Shown in pieces: positions 44,356 through 51,730 of a stretch of DNA of 64,000 nucleotides (positions within the stretch are counted from its first letter, which is position 1; each line of letters starts with the position of its first letter). The notes under the pieces were generated by a model. It was given only the letters and a program-made list of their open reading frames with translations. It did not search any database and was not told where the DNA came from. The DNA comes from CADCWK01 sp965218235 (GTDB lineage: Bacteria; Chloroflexota; Chloroflexia; Thermomicrobiales; UBA6265): positions 124,001-188,000 of the forward strand of contig OZ244595.1 in assembly GCA_965218235.1 (NCBI GenBank). The letters run 5' to 3'. The position numbers and the translations under genes are program-made.

Positions 44356-45873
44356 TCAGTCGAACGGTCGCACGAGGCCGAGGATGGTCGCGATCAGGCT
44401 GGTGTCCATCCCATGCATCGTCATCGTGTCGCTATCCGGATCGCCGATCGGACCGCCACCCGAACCCGGTTCGCCTGACCCAAACCGGACGATGCGCTCG
44501 GTGTCTCCGATCCGTGCGCTGAGGGTGATCGCGGGGGAGTCGCCGTTGCCTGGTCCCGCCCGGGCGGCCAGCCGGCCGATCGCCGCCACGGCGTCGTCGA
44601 TCCCGGCGCTGGGCGCGAAGCGGAGGGGCAACGTCGCGGCACCCCGGACCTCGATCCGGGCATCGGAATCATGGCGTGAGAGGACGACGGCGAGGGTGGC
44701 GGCGACATCGAGGGGCGAGAGTTCCCCGGTCCGGTCCGGCCGCTGGGCAATGTCCGCAGGGATGCGCAGCCGGAGCTGATGACCGTCGGTCTCCACGCGC
44801 TGACAACTCAGATCGAAGACCCGACCGAGCGCCGACAGGATCCCGGAATCGACGGCCCACCGGTTGGCGGCGGAGTGACCGACTTCATAGGCACGGAGGG
44901 CGGCGATGACCGCGAGCGGTTCCACCCCGGCGCGAACGACGGCGCCCTGATCGGTGAGCCGTCCGCAGACGAGATCATGCTGGGGTGCGCCAGGCATGAG
45001 GCACCCCAGCGCGGCGATGTCCGGGAGCGCCGCCAGCACCGCCGCGAGCGGGAGGTGCGGCAGCAGCGCCCGCCAGACCAGCGGCTGACGCAGGAGATGG
45101 TCCGGGACGCTGGCGAGCGGGAGTCGGTGAGTCGCGATCAATGCCGCAACGACCGTCTCGTCGCGCAGGTCGGCGATCGCGCTGGCGGCGGCGAGCCGGG
45201 CGAGCAGCTGGCCCGACTGGGGTTCAGCGGGGTCGGTCCCGGCGACCGGTGGCCCGGCGCCGGTCACCAGCCAGCGGTAGATGGCGTCGTGGGTCAGGGT
45301 CGGTGCCTTCGGGTGGCCGAGCCGGAGGAGGTCGGCGTGGCGCCAGCCGGCGCGGGCCGGCGTCGTCAGCACGTCCTCGACCAGGTCGGATGGGGCGCGA
45401 TCGTTGTACCAGGCACCGACGGCGCGGCGAAGCCCGCGTCCCCAGCCACGCAGGCTCTGGACGAAGGTCGCGAACAGGAACAGGTCACCAGCGGTCCGGG
45501 CGACGCGGGGTAGCGCCGTCAGCGCCGCCCGGCGGGTGAGGTCGTCGTCGGACGCGGCGGCCAGTGCGAGGGCAAGCAGCATCGGTTCCGGTCGTGACGG
45601 GCGACTGGCGGTCGCGGCGAGGATCTCGGCGACGACGCGCAGGCTGTCCTCCGCGAGCGCCGCCCGGACCGGGTGCGCGCCTTCGACGGTGATGGACAGC
45701 GGCGTAGCCGGAACCCGATCGACGTCGCCGACAAGCAGGTAACGACGCAGCGCCAGCCAGGTGTCGAGCCTGGCAGCAGAACTGGTACATCCACTCGGTA
45801 TCGGTGGAGAGACCGCGAGCAGATCGGGATTGCTCGCCCAGACGGTAATGGGCCGGTTGAGGACGTGAGCCAT
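44356..45873 (-). CDS. rsr: TROVE-domain Ro60-like (Rsr) protein with degenerate vWA domain
   Basis: This 505-residue protein is related to the Ro 60-kDa autoantigen and bacterial Rsr, ring-shaped RNA-binding proteins that hold Y RNAs and aid RNA decay or maturation. The TROVE HEAT-repeat region is clear: LDTWLALRRYLLVGD (36-50), SDDDLTRRAALTALPRVART, FVQSLRGWGRGLRRAVGAWY (137-156) and WRHADLLRLGHPKA (177-190). The C-terminal von Willebrand A half (365-505) is recognisable by LSPLDVAATLAVVLSRHD and GMDTSLIATILG. However, the metal-site DxSxS is replaced by RLRIPADI, and the TDSE-type loop is missing. AGGAGAG sits seven bases before the ATG. Confidence 0.85.
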   Translation of the reverse strand: MAHVLNRPITVWASNPDLLAVSPPIPSGCTSSAARLDTWLALRRYLLVGDVDRVPATPLSITVEGAHPVRAALAEDSLRVVAEILAATASRPSRPEPMLLALALAAASDDDLTRRAALTALPRVARTAGDLFLFATFVQSLRGWGRGLRRAVGAWYNDRAPSDLVEDVLTTPARAGWRHADLLRLGHPKAPTLTHDAIYRWLVTGAGPPVAGTDPAEPQSGQLLARLAAASAIADLRDETVVAALIATHRLPLASVPDHLLRQPLVWRALLPHLPLAAVLAALPDIAALGCLMPGAPQHDLVCGRLTDQGAVVRAGVEPLAVIAALRAYEVGHSAANRWAVDSGILSALGRVFDLSCQRVETDGHQLRLRIPADIAQRPDRTGELSPLDVAATLAVVLSRHDSDARIEVRGAATLPLRFAPSAGIDDAVAAIGRLAARAGPGNGDSPAITLSARIGDTERIVRFGSGEPGSGGGPIGDPDSDTMTMHGMDTSLIATILGLVRPFD

Positions 45874-45884
45874 TTGGTCTCTCC

Positions 45885-46022
45885 TGGTCAAGTGCCGGAA
45901 ACAGTGGCGGCGAAGACACGCGCACTGACCGTGGGCCGGTCGACGGCGCTGTCGGGTGAAGTCAGGAAGCCGGTCCGGTGACGAGGGCGGAACGAGAGCC
46001 CTCCCCCAGCGAAGTTCGACCA
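45885..46022 (-). ncRNA. Candidate Y-RNA-like fold upstream of the TROVE gene
   Basis: In the 227-base gap directly before the Ro60-like gene, same strand, UGGUCGA (46022-46016) can pair with UUGACCA (45891-45885), as in the lower stem of Y RNAs (GGUCCGA with UUGACC), though the conserved bulged C is absent. Inside are GAGGGC/GCCCUC (46003-45998 with 45988-45983, nine-base loop) and CUGAC/GUCAG (45965-45961 with 45929-45925) enclosing CGAC/GUCG. Bacterial Y RNA genes usually lie next to rsr. This is a hand-drawn fold only, and a seven-base stem can arise by chance. Confidence 0.25.
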
Positions 46023-46100
46023 CGCTCCATCACGCTGGCGTCCTTCGCACATGCGGATGGAGCGGGACGTTTCCAAAGCGGGGTTGCGCCCTCGGGGCTC

Positions 46101-46313
46101 TCAGGCGACGGGATTGACCGTCTCCCGCTGTCCTCCGACCACCCCGCCGAGGCCGATCAGCCAGTGGCCGATCGCTCGCCGGACGGCCCGGACTGGACGC
46201 CAGCGAGGCGTGTCGGTGACGGCCGCGGGTGGCGCGCCGTCGGGGAGCGGGACGGTGCGGGGCCGGCCGAGCCGGGATACGACGGTGGCCAGTTCAATAG
46301 GTGACGGTGACAT
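46101..46313 (-). CDS. Small protein C of the Ro60 locus
   Basis: This 70-residue protein, of no family I recognise, ends with VRRAIGHWLIGLGGVV, the same amphipathic motif (R-[RQ]-A-[IV]-G-x-x-L-[VI]-x-L-G) found in the next two small genes. The middle is Pro/Arg-rich. AGGAGAC lies eight bases before the ATG, which supports translation. It is the small gene nearest to the TROVE gene, 227 bases upstream of it on the same strand, and probably in one transcript. Confidence 0.6.
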   Translation of the reverse strand: MSPSPIELATVVSRLGRPRTVPLPDGAPPAAVTDTPRWRPVRAVRRAIGHWLIGLGGVVGGQRETVNPVA

Positions 46314-46339
46314 GGGTCGGTCTCCTGTATCGGGTGACG

Positions 46340-46570
46340 TCAGCGGGCCGGTCTCACCGGTCTGAGCCGCACATCGGAGACTGGAGGGGGCGGCTCACTG
46401 GCAATGGCGCGGCCGAGGCGGACGAGCGCGGCTCCGATCGCCTGGCGAAGCGCCGGACGCTCCTGACCGGAGTGGGCCAGCAGGAGACGGGACCGGCGAA
46501 CGGCGGCCTCGTGGATCTGTCGCTCATGGACCACCCGGACCATCTCCGGGGACATCGGATTGCTGAACAT
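46340..46570 (-). CDS. Small protein B of the Ro60 locus
   Basis: This 76-residue protein has a charged helical N-terminal half (MSPEMVRVVHERQIHEAAVRR) followed by LRQAIGAALVRLGRAIA, the shared motif, and a Pro/Arg tail. The ribosome site (AAGAAG) is weak. It lies 26 bases before small gene C and 46 bases after small gene A. The like size, shared motif and even spacing point to tandem duplication. The function is unknown. The amphipathic helix could bind RNA, membrane or the TROVE ring. Confidence 0.6.
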   Translation of the reverse strand: MFSNPMSPEMVRVVHERQIHEAAVRRSRLLLAHSGQERPALRQAIGAALVRLGRAIASEPPPPVSDVRLRPVRPAR

Positions 46571-46616
46571 GGGACACGCTTCTTTCTCTTCTGGAACGGT
46601 CGTTTCTGGGGCCAGA

Positions 46617-46847
46617 TCAGGCTAGTTCGGTCAGGGGGTCGGCAACCGAAGGGACACGCTCGCAGGCGTTGCCGGTGATGGCGTTGCCAAGACGGACGAG
46701 CTGGCCGCCGACGGCGCGGCGGACGAGGACGATCGACCAGCCATCGCCCTGAGCGACGAGCCGGATGCGGCGGTGGGCGTCCGCGGCGGCGACCATCTCG
46801 TTGCGGTGAAGGTCGACGAGGTCACGGGACAGATCGTTGGGATACAT
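46617..46847 (-). CDS. Small protein A of the Ro60 locus
   Basis: This 76-residue protein begins NDLSRDLVDLHRNEMVAAAD (a charged helix), then VRRAVGGQLVRLGNAITG, the shared motif, and a short polar tail. It has the best ribosome site of the three: GAAGGAG eight bases before the ATG. Short proteins with a DLxxELVxL-type helix and a C-terminal LxRLGxxI motif are common in GC-rich Gram-positive-like and Chloroflexota genomes, as far as I recall, but have no assigned role. It is the first of the three small genes. Confidence 0.65.
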   Translation of the reverse strand: MYPNDLSRDLVDLHRNEMVAAADAHRRIRLVAQGDGWSIVLVRRAVGGQLVRLGNAITGNACERVPSVADPLTELA

Positions 46848-47252
46848 CGCAGGGCTCCTTCTGGCGCAATCAAAACCGGGAAACGCACAAACGGGCTGGG
46901 ATTCAGCGTGGCTACCGGTGGGTCATCTCAATCACGATCGACATGCTCCTGACCCTCCCTCGACCGACGGTCCAGTCGTTTCCAGCCGGTGGTCACTTGT
47001 CCCTTATCTGGCGGATTCCACCGATTTAGCCGAATCCAGGCTGGTTGCGGGCAACGACGGACCACGGCCCCGCCCGGGCGGCGGACCTGACGTCGTTTCT
47101 GGTGGGGCGATGCATTGCGAAGGGACCGTGGCCCAGGGCGCAGCGGCGCGTGCCGGTTGCGGGGACGCAAAGAACCCGGGTCGGCACTGGCCAACCCGGG
47201 CTTCCGGAGCATCTCGCAATGTGACGGGCGCGCTAGCTCAGCGCGACAGACG
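46848..47252 (-). other. Hairpin-rich region within the Ro60 transcript
   Basis: On the leftward transcript this 405-base stretch can form several perfect stems: GCGCT/AGCGC (47244-47230), CCCGGGT/ACCCGGG around a 12-base loop (near 47203-47176), AACGACG/CGTCGTT enclosing the palindrome CCGCCCGGGCGG (within about 47098-47050), and GGATTC/GAATCC (about 47039-47014). Two tiny frames exist: 8 codons at 47259-47233 and 10 codons at 46944-46912. An Arg-rich 94-residue frame (46928-47209) has no ribosome site. Structured RNA seems likelier than protein. Confidence 0.4.
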
Positions 47253-47417
47253 TCAGCATACGAGACCTCCCGGGCACACGGGGGCCAGATTGGGCGCAGT
47301 GATCCCGCGTCCTCGCAGCGTGGCAGTGGGGAAGGCAACCCCACGGGTAGCGCTTTGGGACAGCACGTGCGCGACAGTGACGTCGGCGACAACGGGAAGC
47401 TGGCTGGCTCGAATCAT
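47253..47417 (-). CDS. 54-residue leader protein of the Ro60 locus
   Basis: This small frame starts at an ATG preceded, six bases away, by a perfect GAGGAGG (47430-47424), the strongest ribosome site of the locus. The product (beginning MIRASQLPVVADVTVAHVL and ending in PVCPGGLVC) matches nothing I know. It has no membrane segment, and its two Cys are near the end. An out-of-frame eight-codon frame (MLTSVALS) overlaps its stop at 47259-47233, and a GCGCT/AGCGC hairpin covers that stop, as in leader-peptide attenuators. It is probably translated. Function unknown. Confidence 0.5.
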   Translation of the reverse strand: MIRASQLPVVADVTVAHVLSQSATRGVAFPTATLRGRGITAPNLAPVCPGGLVC

Positions 47418-47562
47418 CGGGTTCCTCCTCTCTGCATCCGCGATACCGGACCACGTCCGGAAATCCGCCCAACGATGTGGCTGCTGGTTTGCCAGGCCGC
47501 GTGCCGCACCCGCGTTCGGGAGCTCGCGACCGTCTGGTTCGACAAACCTTCGTTTCCGAACC
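47418..47562 (-). promoter_or_regulatory. Structured 5' leader of the Ro60 locus
   Basis: From the predicted start site near 47562 leftward, the leader can form GGUUCG/CGAACC (47562-47557 with 47541-47536), CCCG-AACG-CGGG (47520-47509), CUGG-CAAA-CCAG extended by GGC/GCC (47498-47479), and CCGGAC-GUG-GUCCGG (47460-47446), ending at a GAGGAGG ribosome site. Four consecutive hairpins in 120 bases suggest a regulatory or stable RNA. No known riboswitch class was recognised. Confidence 0.45.
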
Positions 47563-47568
47563 GACGCC

Positions 47569-47597
47569 ACCTTATCATCGGCCCCGAAGGGTGTCAA
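47569..47597 (-). promoter_or_regulatory. Near-consensus sigma-70 promoter of the Ro60 locus
   Basis: Read leftward: perfect TTGACA (47597-47592), exactly 17 bases, then TAAGGT (47574-47569). The transcript should start near 47562 and run through the leader, the small genes and the TROVE gene. It lies about 30 bases from a family-A repeat. Confidence 0.7.
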
Positions 47598-47630
47598 GGG
47601 GTTTCGGCGGATATCGCCACACGGGGATGG

Positions 47631-47717
47631 CCCCACCCCAACCCCTCCCCATCTCGCTTCGTCGCTTCGGCTCCTCATCGGATGGAGAGGGGCTCATGCT
47701 GGTCGGGCTGTAGCGCT
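47631..47717 (+). repeat. Family-A intergenic repeat, copy A1
   Basis: Pyrimidine-rich left end (CCCCACCCCAACCCCTCCCC), variable middle, then the conserved block GATGGAGAGGGGCTCATG plus CTGGTCG (47681-47705). It overlaps the 3' end of the YfhO-like gene and supplies its stop codon. Other copies are near 51.4, 54.7 and 58.1 kb. Confidence 0.75.
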
Positions 47718-50306
47718 TCGTCCGATGCGCGAGTGGCCTATCCGCGGACCCGCCCTGGTCTGCCAGACCGCGATCAGCCACGCGCTCACGACCAGCACGA
47801 GGGTGGCGGCGGTGATGTACAGACCGAGGCGGGTGGCGGGGCTTTCGTAGCGGAGGGTGACGACGTGCTCGCCGGCCGGGACGACGACGGCCCGGAGCGC
47901 GTGGTCGGCGGTGAGGAGGTCGGCCCACTCGCCATCGACCTCGGCGACCCAGCCGGGGTAGGCGACCTCGCTGAGCACGACGAGCGTGTCGGTCGCCACG
48001 GCGGCGTCGAACCAGACGGTGTCGGGGTCGTCGGTCGGGCGGAGGGTCAGGGCCGGAGCGGTCGCGCCGGGGGCAGGCTGGGGCACCACCGGAGGAGAGG
48101 AACCGACACCCTCCTCGAACAGGGCCGTCGTCAGCGGGTTGACCCCTCCATCGGCCAGCAGCGTGAGCGCCTCCCCCGCGGGAACGGTAGGGGTCTCGCT
48201 CACAGCCCAGAGCCGGGGCGGGACGGCCGGGTTCTCGATCACGCGGACGGTGCCGTCGTCGTAGACCGTCGACCAGGTTGCGACGCGACCTTCCAGGCCG
48301 TTCCGCTCGTCGCCGAAGACGGACGGGACGATCAGGTAGCGGACGTTGAGCAGGTCGAGTAGCGGGGAGTTCAGTCCGCCGGGGTAGAGGTTGGCGCCGT
48401 GGTACTCCTGCTGGGCGCCGTTCACAGCCGCGATCAGGTCGACATAGCGCTGGACCTGGAGCGGGTTGTAGCCCTGGATGTCCTCCAGACCGAGGACCGT
48501 CGCCCGGTTGTTGACTGCCAGTTGCCGCGTGATCGCGTCGGGGAACTCGTAGCGATAGAGGACGCTCTGGCCGTTCTCTAACACGCCAACCGCCGGGTCG
48601 TAGCCGGCGAATCGGAATGGGCCGTCCGCCTCGTACCGTGCCTGGAGGAACGCCGCGGCCCCGGACGGCGCGTAGTAGGCGTCGAGGTCGCGCCGGTGGA
48701 AGCCGCCGAATGGGGCCTGCCCGGCCAGCGCCTGCGTCATCAGCATCAGGTCGGCGACGACGACGATCAGCAGCGACGCCGACAGCCAGCGGGACAGCCG
48801 ACCCGCGCTGCGTCGCAAGCCGCCCCCGCCCGGTGCCCGCCCGGGGATTCGATCGCGGAACAGCAGTGCCGCCGCGATGACGGCGACGGCGATAACCGCG
48901 ACGATGGCGATGACGGAGACGCCGCCGCCCAGCAAGCCAAACCCGGCCAGCGTGAGTCCGGGCAGCAGGACGGCCGCGCCACGCACGACGGCATTCCCGG
49001 CCGTGCGGGCGCCTTCGGCCAGCGCCTCCGCCCCGGCCCCGGCCAGCAGCGCCAGCCCAGGGAAGGCGATCAGGATGACTCGTTCCGGCCAGTGCTCGTG
49101 CAGGGCTCGGAACCGCGGCAGGAGATAGAGCAGCCAGTGAAGCGGGGTCTCGACCGGGACGGTGAGCACGATCGCGCCGAGGGCGACCAGCACCCAGAAC
49201 GGTCCGCCGAACCGGCCCCGCGCCAGCAGCAGCCCGACGATGGCCAGCGCCAGCACAGCCGCGCCGGGGTAGTAGAGCGACGGCTGGAACAGCCGTCCGA
49301 TGACGCTCTCCGAGGTCGAGCCGCCGATCACCGCGCCGACGTCGGTCGCGTACTCACCGCCGGAGGCGTTCGAAACGCCGTTGAACTCCAGCCGAGGCAG
49401 CAGTCCGGCCGCGCTCAGCCCGAGACCGATCGCCAGGATCGCGACGCCGTGGACCGCTAGCCGGCCAAGGGTTGGCCAGCTCACCGCCGGTCGCCAGCGG
49501 GGCGACGACGCCGCCGAACCGACCGGCGCCAGTATGGTGTCCCGGCGATCTCCCGGCGGGATGTCGCGACCGGTCCCGCCCCAGAGCACCCGGAAGACCA
49601 GCCACGCCCCGAGCAGCAGGAGGGTGTAGTAGCTAACCTGTCCGACCCACGCGGCGAGGGCCTGGCTGACGGCCAGCCCCGTCAGCCCCCAGCCCACGAT
49701 CCGGACCGGCCATGTCCGGGCACCGAGCGCGACCTCGGCCCCAAGCAGGATCCATGGCAGCCAGGTGGCGACCTCGTACGACGCCGGACCGCTCGGGATC
49801 CGGCCGTAGAGGACGCCGGAGCCGGCCAGGGCGAGCCCGGCGACCAGCGCTCCGAGCTGACCGAGGCCGAGCCGCCGGGCCAGCAGCCACGTCCCGAGGT
49901 TGGCGAGCAGCAGGTGGCCGAAGATCTGCCCGACGACCGCCGCCGGGAGCGGAAGCAACGTGAAGAGGAGCATCGCCGGGAGGTATGCCCAGCCGGACTG
50001 CGGGTCGGCCGCCAGCGGGGCGCCGCCGAACTGGTGCGGGTTCCACTCCGGGACGCCGCCGGCCCGAAGGCGCCGGCCGAGGTTGTCGTACCACGGGTAG
50101 AACTGCGTCGCCGTGTCCTGCCCGAGCCGGACGCCGCCCCAGACCAGCGGCAGCGCCAGCGCGACCGAGCCGAGAACGATCACCGCGAGCGGCCACCATC
50201 GCCGCCAGCGACCGGGCGTGGTCCCCGCTGGCACGGTCGCGGGATCGGGTACGGGCGTGCTTTTCGAGGCGGTCGCTCCCGTCATCGGTCGATCGGCCAA
50301 CATCAT
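47694..50306 (-). CDS. YfhO-like polytopic membrane protein
   Basis: This 870-residue membrane protein has about twelve hydrophobic segments in the first 550 residues and a C-terminal extracytoplasmic beta domain. It resembles YfhO/GT-C-fold glycosyltransferases: WWPLAVIVLGSVALALPLVWG, then LGQDTATQFYPWYDNLGRRL and GGVPEWNPHQFGGAPLAADP, where the acidic loop after the first helix holds the likely catalytic Asp, and LNVRYLIVPSVFGDE plus FYPGWVAEVDG-like APGWVAEVDG near the end. Such proteins transfer sugars from lipid-linked donors. The start overlaps the PAP2 gene stop (ATGA). The last residues (SATARPA) are encoded by a dispersed repeat. Confidence 0.83.
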   Translation of the reverse strand: MMLADRPMTGATASKSTPVPDPATVPAGTTPGRWRRWWPLAVIVLGSVALALPLVWGGVRLGQDTATQFYPWYDNLGRRLRAGGVPEWNPHQFGGAPLAADPQSGWAYLPAMLLFTLLPLPAAVVGQIFGHLLLANLGTWLLARRLGLGQLGALVAGLALAGSGVLYGRIPSGPASYEVATWLPWILLGAEVALGARTWPVRIVGWGLTGLAVSQALAAWVGQVSYYTLLLLGAWLVFRVLWGGTGRDIPPGDRRDTILAPVGSAASSPRWRPAVSWPTLGRLAVHGVAILAIGLGLSAAGLLPRLEFNGVSNASGGEYATDVGAVIGGSTSESVIGRLFQPSLYYPGAAVLALAIVGLLLARGRFGGPFWVLVALGAIVLTVPVETPLHWLLYLLPRFRALHEHWPERVILIAFPGLALLAGAGAEALAEGARTAGNAVVRGAAVLLPGLTLAGFGLLGGGVSVIAIVAVIAVAVIAAALLFRDRIPGRAPGGGGLRRSAGRLSRWLSASLLIVVVADLMLMTQALAGQAPFGGFHRRDLDAYYAPSGAAAFLQARYEADGPFRFAGYDPAVGVLENGQSVLYRYEFPDAITRQLAVNNRATVLGLEDIQGYNPLQVQRYVDLIAAVNGAQQEYHGANLYPGGLNSPLLDLLNVRYLIVPSVFGDERNGLEGRVATWSTVYDDGTVRVIENPAVPPRLWAVSETPTVPAGEALTLLADGGVNPLTTALFEEGVGSSPPVVPQPAPGATAPALTLRPTDDPDTVWFDAAVATDTLVVLSEVAYPGWVAEVDGEWADLLTADHALRAVVVPAGEHVVTLRYESPATRLGLYITAATLVLVVSAWLIAVWQTRAGPRIGHSRIGRSATARPA

Positions 50307-51286
50307 GCATCCCGCCTGGCGACCGGCGCGTTCGACACCGGCGTCGGTCGCAGCCCGCCGAGACTGGGACACGCCGCCAGCGAGGCCAGCAGCCGGTTCC
50401 AGCCAGCCGTCCACGGCAGCCGGTCTGGCAGCGCCCAGGCGATGGCGATGGCGACCCCGGCCATGAGCAGGCCGGCCAGGATGTCGAGGACGTAGTGATT
50501 GCCGGTGACCATGACGACGTAGCCCATCATCGTCAGGTGAGCGAGACCGAGCATCGCCCCGACCCCCCGGCGCCGGAACGTCACGGCCAGCCAGAGGGCG
50601 GCGATCGAAGACCAGCCCATGTGCATGCTCGGCATGGCGGCGTACTGGTTGGCGGCGGCGAAGCCTTCGGTGGCGTTGGGCGTGGTGCTCAGGGCGTTGA
50701 GGGTGTCGACGAACGGGTAGCCATAGGGCGCCATGAACCGAGGCGGCGCCAGCGGGAAGATGACGTACCACGGCAGGGCCAGCACGGTGACGAGGACGAA
50801 GGCGCGCCGGACCCGCCGGTAGGCGACGGGCGCCAGCAGGCACGCCAGCACGGCACAGAGATAGAGGATCGGCTTGAGATTGCGGTAATAACCGTTGACC
50901 AGGTCGATCACCCCGTCGTGCCGCAGCGCCCAGCCCTGCAGATCGAGTTCGATGTTGAGATGGACGGCGCCCTGCCAGCGGATCAGGTTGAGCGCGTTGG
51001 CGAAGGCCTCGTCCGGCGGCTGCTGGAAGACGGACCGGCGCAGGACGGTGTAGGCCTGGAGGATCGTCAGCAGGAGGACGACCTGCCCGGCCGCCCAGGC
51101 GACCCGCCACCCGCCCCGCGGCAGGACGGCCAGATCACGGCGCGCGACCTGATCGTCCCGGCGATCGGCCCTGGTCTCGGGACCGAGCCGCGGCAGCTGC
51201 TCCGGCCGGACGGTGCCTGTCGTCTGTTGTCGCTCCACGTCCACGCCGCGCCCTCCCGAACCATCGTTCCCTGTCACGTCGCGCAT
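50303..51286 (-). CDS. PAP2-superfamily membrane phosphatase/transferase
   Basis: This 327-residue membrane protein has about six segments and the two catalytic PAP2 motifs AAMPSMHMGWSSIAALW (P-S-x-H) and GNHYVLDILAGLL (G-x-H-x-x-x-D), as in inositolphosphoceramide synthase/AUR1-like and undecaprenyl-diphosphatase-like enzymes. The N-terminal 60 residues are polar and cytoplasmic. It acts on lipid phosphates or moves phospho-head groups. Coupling to the YfhO-like glycosyltransferase gene by an ATGA overlap suggests joint work on lipid-linked glycans. ATG 51286 is chosen. GTG starts a few codons downstream are possible. Confidence 0.83.
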   Translation of the reverse strand: MRDVTGNDGSGGRGVDVERQQTTGTVRPEQLPRLGPETRADRRDDQVARRDLAVLPRGGWRVAWAAGQVVLLLTILQAYTVLRRSVFQQPPDEAFANALNLIRWQGAVHLNIELDLQGWALRHDGVIDLVNGYYRNLKPILYLCAVLACLLAPVAYRRVRRAFVLVTVLALPWYVIFPLAPPRFMAPYGYPFVDTLNALSTTPNATEGFAAANQYAAMPSMHMGWSSIAALWLAVTFRRRGVGAMLGLAHLTMMGYVVMVTGNHYVLDILAGLLMAGVAIAIAWALPDRLPWTAGWNRLLASLAACPSLGGLRPTPVSNAPVARRDA

Positions 51287-51730
51287 GGTCGGGACGATAC
51301 ACCAACGGGGGCTGCCGATGGAGGGTGGGGTGGGGCTCGGCAGTGGCCGGTTGGCGAGCGTCTGTCCCCTCCCCCAGCGATGCTCGACCCCTCCCCCGCT
51401 CCTGGTTCGCTCCATCACCTGCCGGCGATTCCGGCTCACCGGGCCCGGAGAGGGGCTTCATGCTGGTCGAGCTGAAGCTCTCCTGGAATCGCCAGCACTG
51501 CGGGACTACCAGCGTCTCGTGAGTCCGGCTCCCCCTCTCCGGGCGTCCCGCGGACGAACCGCGACGCAGTCGGGGTGAGCCGGGACGAGCCGGGGAGGGG
51601 GTCGGGGGGTGGGGACAGTTCGCCGCACCCCACGCCATCCGCCAGCCCAACCCCCGTCGCCATCCCGTAAACTGCCCACCGATCCCCATCGATCCCAGGC
51701 AGACCACCGCCAGCCAGAGGGCCGCCGCCG
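51287..51730. repeat. Divergent gap filled by family-A repeat, copy A3 (51366-51614)
   Basis: The gap is largely one long imperfect inverted repeat: pyrimidine-rich left end, the conserved block GGAGAGGGGCTTCATG with CTGGTCGAGCTGAAGC (51447-51480), spacer, a second CCCCCTCTCCGGGCG, and a purine-rich right end (CCGGGGAGGGGGTCGGGGGG). Promoters for the two divergent genes must lie in the remaining flanks. None is clear. Confidence 0.75.

Noticed and set aside
45990..46090. Another family-A repeat copy (CCCCCAGCGAAGTTCGAC, then GCGGATGGAGCGGG)
   Set aside because: Only scattered short matches; the conserved CATGCTGGTCG block is missing.
46928..47209. Arg/Pro-rich frame of 94 codons in the Ro60 locus
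   Set aside because: No ribosome site, composition typical of chance frames, and it runs through several perfect RNA stems.
47221..47300. String CTAGCTCAGCGCGACAGACG looking like a tRNA D-arm
   Set aside because: No matching acceptor stem, anticodon arm or T-arm (GGTTCGANNCC) lies at the right distance, and the same bases form a better simple hairpin.
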